From assembly GCA_004151065.3 (NCBI GenBank), contig NWUY0300014817.1:13891-26147 (forward strand): a DNA stretch of 12,257 nucleotides, in the 5' to 3' direction. Each line of letters begins with the position of its first letter. Position 1 is the first letter of the stretch. Positions 7,960-12,257 of this stretch are shown here, in pieces. The notes under the pieces were generated by a model. The model was not told the DNA's origin and made no database searches. It saw only the letters and a list, made by a program, of their open reading frames with translations. This stretch comes from Larix sibirica. Taxonomy: Eukaryota > Streptophyta > Pinopsida > Pinales > Pinaceae. The position numbers were made by a program, and so were the translations under genes.

Positions 7960-8526
7960 TCACGTGAACCATAATTTTGAGGAGTTAGCTCTATGATACC
8001 TATTGGGGTCTTAGAGTCCAAGTTTGGCCTTGAGGCCATTCCAAACCTTACCTTCCCTCCATGGCATGTGCATTGGAGTGATTCACACTTTGTTGTCTTG
8101 AGACTCCACATTTCTAAATTCTTGACATATAAGGAAATCTACCTTTGAGAGGAATATATCTAGCTAGCCTCACAATGCGGTGTTAGATTCAACATTGTTG
8201 GGTGCATACAAGTTTGAAAGGCTTAAAACCATGTTGTTGAGTTTGAGGAGTACCCACACAACTCTATTGGATGTGTCACACCCTTGGTCAATGATGCAAG
8301 AAACAAAATTAAGAAAGATAAGCATGAATGCCTCCATTTTCCCATCTTCATCCTTAGTATGAAAAATAACAACACTTGGTCAAATATAATGCAAGGATGT
8401 GGTCAAAGTGAAACATGTAACTTTAAATTTCTATAGACACAACACATTTAATTCTAAAATTATTGAGCAAATTTTGCAAACCATGGTCTTCCTAACTAGG
8501 TTTGTGAGACTCACATTCCATGACAT
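7960..8526 (-). pseudogene. LINE endonuclease remnant
   Basis: The minus-strand start at 8526 reads MSWNV, then CKICSIILELNVLCL-stop-KFK, matching SWNVRG...LKPDIVCLQETK. The TAG is at 8433-8431 (codon 32), and the catalytic Glu is replaced by Lys. Further on come VLSLSNLYAPNN (about 8196-8230; the family's conserved xNxYAPN), a degraded GDFN region (LICQEFRNVESQDNK, about 8110-8155), W-x-x-L-x-x-x-LGL (about 8007-8045) and S-x-x-WFT (about 7967-7985). Several additional stops. An open frame at 7914-8111 is a shadow. Confidence 0.8.
8283..8380. repeat. Direct duplication of LINE endonuclease segment, copy B (in place)
   Basis: This is the partner of 7812-7909 and sits in its expected position between the LCLQE and YAPNN blocks of the minus-strand endonuclease. 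It encodes FHTKDEDGKMEAFMLIFLNF and the following VSCIIDQG. About 11 of 98 bases differ between copies, so the duplication, or insertion of a second LINE piece, is old. Confidence 0.88.
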
Positions 8527-8639
8527 GTAATTCATTGGAAACTTTCAACATTATTCTCTTCAATATGTGGATCACCCCACCCATCAAGAGTATTCTTCTT
8601 AGATTTCCTTTTTTCATTGTCTAACAACTCTTGTCAACT

Positions 8640-9344
8640 AGCTCCTTCCCATGGAGGGGGTGATTGTAGGGCCTAGTCTCCTCCTCCAAGGCTAGGTGGG
8701 TCAACTTTGGTGGCTTTGACCAAGAACTAGCTACACCCTTAGTCAGATCCTTGGGAATGACATTACCCTTATTGTCCTTCTTTGTCACTTTAAACCATTC
8801 ACCTCCATTGGAAAATGTTGATGCCTTTTGTCTCTATGAAGTTCAGGCTTCCATTTGAGGGGTGTTTGAACAATTAACCTTGTACAACAATGGATAATCC
8901 CTAATTTTGTAGTCGGGGATTTGACAAGGGAAGTAGGTGTTAGGAAGGTTAATATATCAAACAAGGTGTTTAATGACCTTGGGGGTGACTTTAAGAGCAC
9001 TTGCTCTTTTAGTTCATGAGACAAATCAACTCATACACGTATATGCTTTAGTGAAAGAAACCCTACGTCTCATGGCATGTGAATTTATCGAGGGGGTTTG
9101 AGATGCATCAGAGGAAATCCTGGAATTGCATTAGAAGGCTCAAGAATTCAATTTGAACGGGATAGTGCAATTGTGTGGACACATCAATAGAGAAATCTTC
9201 ATACCATTCAAAAACAATGACAAGGGTATTGTGACACATCCATGGAGATCGCATAATCACCTCAACAAAATGCTTATCCTTATTAAGAGGGATTGAGATA
9301 ACATCAATGGTCATGCTTGAATTTAAGAGAGATTGAGGCAACAA
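8640..9344 (-). pseudogene. LINE ORF1 remnant (DUF4283-type RNA-binding protein)
   Basis: The minus-strand frame 9344-9108 includes HFVEVIMRSPWMCHN, LVIVFEWYEDFS and IEFLSLLMQFQDFL. This is the DUF4283 pattern I-x-x-x-GPW-x-x-x-x-x-x-L-x-x-x-W-x-P-x-F and the following x-V-x-L-x-x-LP-x-x-x-W. After stops and a frameshift it continues with HIRV-stop-VDLSHELKEQVLL (family ARxxVEVDLSxxLP) and GGEWFKVTKKDNKGN (ORF1 tail, W-x-x-V-x-x-K-x-KG). In plant L1 elements this ORF encodes the RNA-binding gag-like protein that packages the transcript. The zinc knuckle is not recognisable. Confidence 0.75.
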
Positions 9345-9639
9345 TTGGAAAAAATCCTTACTTGTTAAGGATAAAATCTTATAATAAAGTGAGTCGACCT
9401 CACTTCCCTACTGTCCAGATGAGCTTACTTATATTTATTACTACTGCCTCAGTCCTCTTTTCTTCCCATCTCAATCATCGCATTGAAGAACCCCGTAAAG
9501 ATGGACTCATTTATTTGAAGTCTGAAACGTTGGTTGAAAAACCTCCATGCAAGTTTCTTGTCTTCTCTAAAAGAGTAAAGGAATGTTGTGGAATTTAAAA
9601 GCAAAGAATTTGAATGATGGAGATGTATTATTTAGAAAA

Positions 9640-10085
9640 ATACTTACAAGTTCTAGATTTTATTTTCCTTTTCCTCCTTGAATGATGTCAACCTTCAGGT
9701 TTTTAAACCTTGAAATATAATCAACTATGTAGAAGTCCCACGTCTTAGTATCAACTTGGTTTACCTCAGTGGTATTCATTGTTCCAAAGAGAGTTTTGTG
9801 GTATCCCAAATTTCCTTCACACCTTTGTTATCCTTTGTATGATGAATGAGATTAGGCTTGACATTAAGAGTGATCAACCCAAGAGCTTCCCCCTTCAAAC
9901 ATATGAGGTCATCACTATTATCATCTTCAACAAGATGCAGCCTCACCAAGTACATCCATAAACCTTTGCTTCTAAGCAAGGTAGTCATTTGATCCACCCA
10001 AGAATGATATTTGGCCCATTTAGACAAGGAAACAATCACTTTGAATCCACCAATGCAACATGATGAAGGATCCTCATGGAAAATG
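9640..10085 (-). pseudogene. Ty1/Copia gag fragment (UBN2/gag-polypeptide family)
   Basis: The minus strand reads SLSKWAKYHSWVDQM, LLRSKGLWMYLV, GEALGLITLNVKPNLIHH, KEIWDTTKLSLEQLFGT and YISRFKNLKV, then stops near 9672. This follows the plant Copia gag order: W-x-x-x-M-x-x-LL-x-x-KGLW, E-x-A-LG-I-x-x-x-L, ETWD-x-L-x-x-x-F, F-x-x-L. The intact frame 9776-10039 is the core; it begins at a GTG codon in that frame and the true start lies farther upstream. The zinc knuckle, protease, integrase and RT are absent, and the sequence passes into LINE ORF1 by about 9344. It is a truncated remnant, perhaps nested against the LINE. Confidence 0.82.
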
Positions 10086-10089
10086 AAGA

Positions 10090-10440
10090 CTTTAGAAATT
10101 CATCTTTATAGGCCCAAATGGTACAAAAATTTTGGTAACCCTAGGAATTAAGGTGTTGAGAATAAAAAGGGTGAAAAGTGCCAAAGAACATCCTAGAAGA
10201 AGGGAACAATCCTAGATTAGGGTATATATCTCTAGAACCCTAGAGAAACCCTATAAGATATTGTCTAAGAAAAACCTAGTTTTGGACATGTTGCTGCTGC
10301 AACTTAGTCCCCATAATTTTGAAAAAATTATAGGGCCACTCCTTTTATTTTTAGAGTTTGTAGTCTCTTGAAAGCGTAACTTTTGACCCTTAGTTTTCCT
10401 TAGAAATCTTGAAGAAAAGTTGTCTTTTTGGCTAAAGAAA
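10090..10440. other. AT-rich sequence upstream of Copia gag, no gene
   Basis: On the minus strand this would be the leader or LTR side of the Copia gag. No methionine-tRNA primer-binding site (tggtatcagagc or its complement) was found. It includes a short inverted repeat tctctag/ctagaga (10229-10235 and 10240-10246, 4-base loop). Nothing coding is recognised. Confidence 0.5.
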
Positions 10441-10490
10441 ACTCACGTTCCCTTCGCAGAAATAGTTGCAAGGTTTTGTTTATTCATCAC

Positions 10491-10878
10491 CGACCAGTTT
10501 CACAACTTTTTGTTTATTGTTTCACCGAAGTGGTCGTGGTTTTCTGGTTCATCGACGCCGACCGGTCGCACATTTTTCAATTATTTTTGTCGACCGTTTC
10601 GGAGCTGTTCAGACTTTTGTCGCCGACGTTTCACTCCCTTTTGACAAGTTTTAAGCCGAGTGTTTCGGGGGGGATTTTTAATTGTTTTTGGCGTTTTGGC
10701 GCCATCCGGTCACCGTTTTTAAGCCTTTCTTTACTGACCGTTTCGCAGCATTTGGCTGCTGTGTTCTGACTGTTCCGCAGTTTTTTGACCATTGTTTCAT
10801 CGACGGTTTCACTGAAGCCCGCTCGAGACTTGCCGATCGTCACGCTCTGAAAAGGACTTTCCGCCAAATGTTTCGCAC
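10491..10878 (+). repeat. Degenerate GACCGTTTC-like motif array, about 31-35 bp period
   Basis: Related words recur at 10491 (cgaccagtttcac), 10560 (gaccggtcgcac), 10591 (cgaccgtttcgg), 10622 (gccgacgtttcac), 10655 (gccgagtgtttcggg), 10734 (ctgaccgtttcgcag), 10766 (ctgactgttccgcag), 10801 (cgacggtttcactg) and 10863 (gccaaatgtttcgcac). Steps are mostly 31-35 bases or about twice that. The intervening sequence is not obviously conserved. It may be a decayed minisatellite or repeated protein-binding sites in an LTR U3. Confidence 0.6.
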
Positions 10879-11036
10879 GTAGATTTCGACAGAGGTTCGT
10901 CGACGGATCATTGCGTTGTGAACAAATTTTACCAACACCTTCACAGAAGTTATGGTGAAACCGCCAAAGCAGTCAACATTCGTTGTTTTTCTTTTGTTGA
11001 AAAATGCGACAGAGGAAAGTGGGTCCGCCCACCAAG

Positions 11037-11097
11037 TGCTCACCTACCGAACCCCGTCCGCACTTAATGCTCACCTACCAAAACCCGTCTACATTAA
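11037..11097 (+). promoter_or_regulatory. Direct repeat carrying two AC-I (MYB) elements
   Basis: Unit 1 (11037-11067, 31 bp) and unit 2 (11068-11097, 30 bp) both begin tgctcacctacc and end in ttaa. Each contains ACCTACC (11042-11048 and 11072-11078), the AC-I box bound by R2R3-MYB factors of phenylpropanoid and secondary-wall promoters. The reverse complement of unit 2 includes TGGTAGGTGAG, which as I remember it is the core of the 13-bp MYB-responsive motif in the Tto1 LTR. The pair sits about 30-65 bases upstream of the TATA box. Confidence 0.7.
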
Positions 11098-11108
11098 TGA
11101 CTAGGGAT

Positions 11109-11117
11109 TTATATATA
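11109..11117 (+). promoter_or_regulatory. TATA box
   Basis: A ttatatata run at 11109-11117 (followed by gcggggg) lies just downstream of the AC-element repeat. By usual plant spacing, initiation would fall near 11140-11150. The sequence from there to 11322 has no ATG, as expected of a leader. A donor-like site gacag|gtaggc occurs at 11265/11266. Confidence 0.6.
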
Positions 11118-11484
11118 GCGGGGGAGTTTTTGTTGGTTTGTTCCACTTTTTGCAAAGCTTGAAACGTCGTTCAAAGCATCTTTGGAGTCTTTGCCAGTTA
11201 GAAAGCGCGAGGCACTTGACAACCGACAAGCTCACGTTTTCTCCCAACCACTTCGTCGTTGACAGGTAGGCCTTCTGAGCACTTCCCGTTTATCTTTGGG
11301 CTACCTGGGGTGTTGTTTTTTGATGTTTTTGGGGCCTTTTAAGTTGTTTGCGGGGGTTTTGTGGGGTAGGGTTTTAAGCTTGAGCTTAGTTCAAACTATC
11401 TCCCACTCAAAGTTACCCACGATACCCCTACCATTTTGAAGCACACTCTAAGGACCCTTATACACAGCTCGCACTTTGGCTCGC

Positions 11485-11861
11485 ATGTCTCCTATTGGCC
11501 CTGACGGTCGCCCCAACTCAAATGGCACAATCGACCTAGCATTGGATAAGGCACTTGTCCCGTAAACTCTTATGCAGGCTCGAAAACCTTTGGGACTACT
11601 ATACTGGATTCTACTCCGGCATCTACTGTTACTCCTAATTGCCGGTCAAACCCCTTCCAACCGAGGACCCTGTGGCATTTCCCTTCTGGTCGTAGCCGAC
11701 GACCCTTAAGTGTTGCCAAGTTTCTGGGAACCCAACACTTGCGCGAAAGGCCGTTTGGTATTAGCCTGGTTGCGTTCAACTTTTTCCTTTACAAGTTTTC
11801 TGTGGCTGAACCTCATGTCTCCGATGACTTGTGCGCCCTCCCATTCCGTCATAGCCTCTAG
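11485..11861 (+). pseudogene. Possible gag-like or leader ORF, frameshifted, unrecognised
   Basis: The ATG at 11485 opens 26 codons (MSPIGPDGRPNSNGTIDLAL and the following DKALVP), ending at TAA 11563-11565. In another frame the sequence stays open for 98 codons (11565-11858, stop TAG 11859-11861) with Pro/Ser/Thr-rich content. The two could be one ORF split by a frameshift, downstream of the candidate LTR promoter where a gag would start. No domain was recognised, and a minus-strand open frame (11570-11779) overlaps, so coding potential is uncertain. Confidence 0.25.
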
Positions 11862-11899
11862 AGTATCCGCACCCATCTTGTTGTTTTGAGCCGAGAAGG

Positions 11900-12257
11900 A
11901 TTTATCTTTGCCAACAGGGTTTTAACGTATAAAGTTACCTTTAGTTGAAAGATGGACTAAAATCAGTTTGTTTTCTTTTTCACATTTATGCGCATGCACA
12001 GAACTGATTAATTTTTGAATAAGCTCTCTCTATCAACCATGAAAATTTCAGTTTTGCCTAAACTTTTGTGCTATATATAGCTATTTTGCTTTCATAACTG
12101 TTTATACATCAAGCAAGAAGGATCAAGTTCATCTGTCAACCTTAAGGAGTCATTTTTGTCATAAATAAGTATTGCAATTAAGACCAATAAGCACCCACAA
12201 CACTTAAACATTGTTGTTGTTAAGGATTATATCCTATAACAGGGGATGGATGCTATC
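11900..12257. other. AT-rich right edge, no gene recognised
   Basis: Composition returns to AT-rich. It holds a perfect 12-bp palindrome with a TATA-like core, gctatatatagc (12070-12081), and a short inverted repeat aggat-tat-atcct (12223-12235). Neither is tied to an open frame here. The final PAE exon was not found. Confidence 0.5.

Larger units (their letters stand above)
7030..9344 (-). mobile_element. Decayed L1-type LINE, RT region deleted
   Basis: On the minus strand the order is ORF1 DUF4283 block (9344-9108), ORF1 tail (about 9107-8640), endonuclease (8526 to about 7960), a mixed stretch with a duplicated endonuclease piece (7909-7812), and the zf-RVT C-terminal domain (about 7230-7030). 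This is the canonical plant L1 order. Between endonuclease and zf-RVT, where about 2 kb of reverse transcriptase is expected, there are only about 700 bases and no FADD-like motif. Many stops and frameshifts show it is old and dead. The 3' end is not defined; no poly-A or target-site duplication was identified. Confidence 0.8.
10440..11900 (+). promoter_or_regulatory. CpG-rich promoter-like region, probable LTR (U3-R-leader)
   Basis: GC and CpG content rises sharply compared with both flanks. From left to right it contains a degenerate motif array (10491-10878), a 31/30-bp direct repeat with MYB-type boxes (11037-11097), a TATA box (11109-11117) and a leader without any ATG until 11323. Possible donors or retroelement leader features follow. 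No paired LTR, primer-binding site or target duplication is visible, so calling it an LTR is inference; an ordinary gene promoter is the alternative. The many overlapping open frames on both strands between 10420 and 11043 are best read as results of the GC-rich composition. Confidence 0.5.

Noticed and set aside
9317-9598. Plus-strand 93-codon frame
   Set aside because: No motif; it lies opposite the junction of LINE ORF1 and Copia gag on the minus strand.
9779-9961. Plus-strand 60-codon frame
   Set aside because: Antisense to the Copia gag core.
10420-11043. Cluster of overlapping open frames on both strands (up to 113 codons)
   Set aside because: Several frames are open simultaneously in a GC- and CpG-rich, motif-repeated tract; none has a recognisable domain. 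Fits promoter/LTR composition better than a gene.
12070-12081. gctatatatagc as a second promoter
   Set aside because: It is a perfect palindrome with no leader, CpG context or downstream open frame in the window; noted only as a structure.
1-12257. tRNA, rRNA, CRISPR array or bacterial-type operon
   Set aside because: No cloverleaf, A/B-box pair, rRNA-like stretch, regularly spaced identical repeats or ribosome-binding sites were seen on either strand.

Overview
The window looks like nuclear DNA from a land plant with a large, repeat-filled genome. I favour a gymnosperm, probably a conifer, but that is inference. The reasons are a split plant-type pectin acetylesterase (PAE) gene with one intron of about 3.6 kb, and old, stop-riddled LINE and Copia remnants in the surrounding DNA. 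Nothing bacterial (operons, ribosome-binding sites, CRISPR) is visible. Almost all long open frames are shadows or transposon debris. The only host gene I can defend is in four short exons that a frame-length search does not pick out.

Positions 1-1298 are AT-rich noncoding sequence with a 9-bp-arm stem-loop at the left edge, one unknown base (441) and one unrecognised open frame. Positions 1299-5515 (+) carry four consecutive PAE exons: 1299-1355, 1452-1529, 1615-1720 and 5370-5515. They join in frame, with all splice junctions visible, into 129 residues of the C-terminal half. These include the block around the catalytic Asp (NAAYD) and the block around the catalytic His (NSCFCHCQ). The N-terminal exons (with the GCSAGG serine) and the last exon (expected AVGDWYFDR...CPYPC) are not seen in the window. 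They lie outside it across long introns, or they are lost. The 3649-bp third intron holds a decayed plus-strand L1-type LINE piece (about 3330-4335).

From 5516 onwards there is no PAE exon. Positions 5516-6350 are AT-rich and contain a 33/32-bp tandem repeat. About 7030-9344 (-) is a second decayed LINE with DUF4283-type ORF1, endonuclease and zf-RVT segments, but almost no reverse transcriptase. It contains a diverged 98-bp internal duplication. About 9640-10085 (-) is a Copia-type gag fragment.

Positions about 10440-11900 change character: GC- and CpG-rich, with a degenerate array of GACCGTTTC-like motifs every 31-35 bp. A 31/30-bp direct repeat carries two MYB AC-I boxes (ACCTACC) just upstream of a TATA box, followed by an ATG-free leader. 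This is best read as a promoter, probably an LTR, with a cis-element closely resembling the stress-responsive element of the tobacco retrotransposon Tto1. The last 350 bp are AT-rich and unassigned, apart from a palindromic TATA-like sequence.

The main points are a probably functional PAE gene stretched by old transposons, and a CpG-rich promoter with paired MYB sites beside or inside it. I found no novel multi-gene system.
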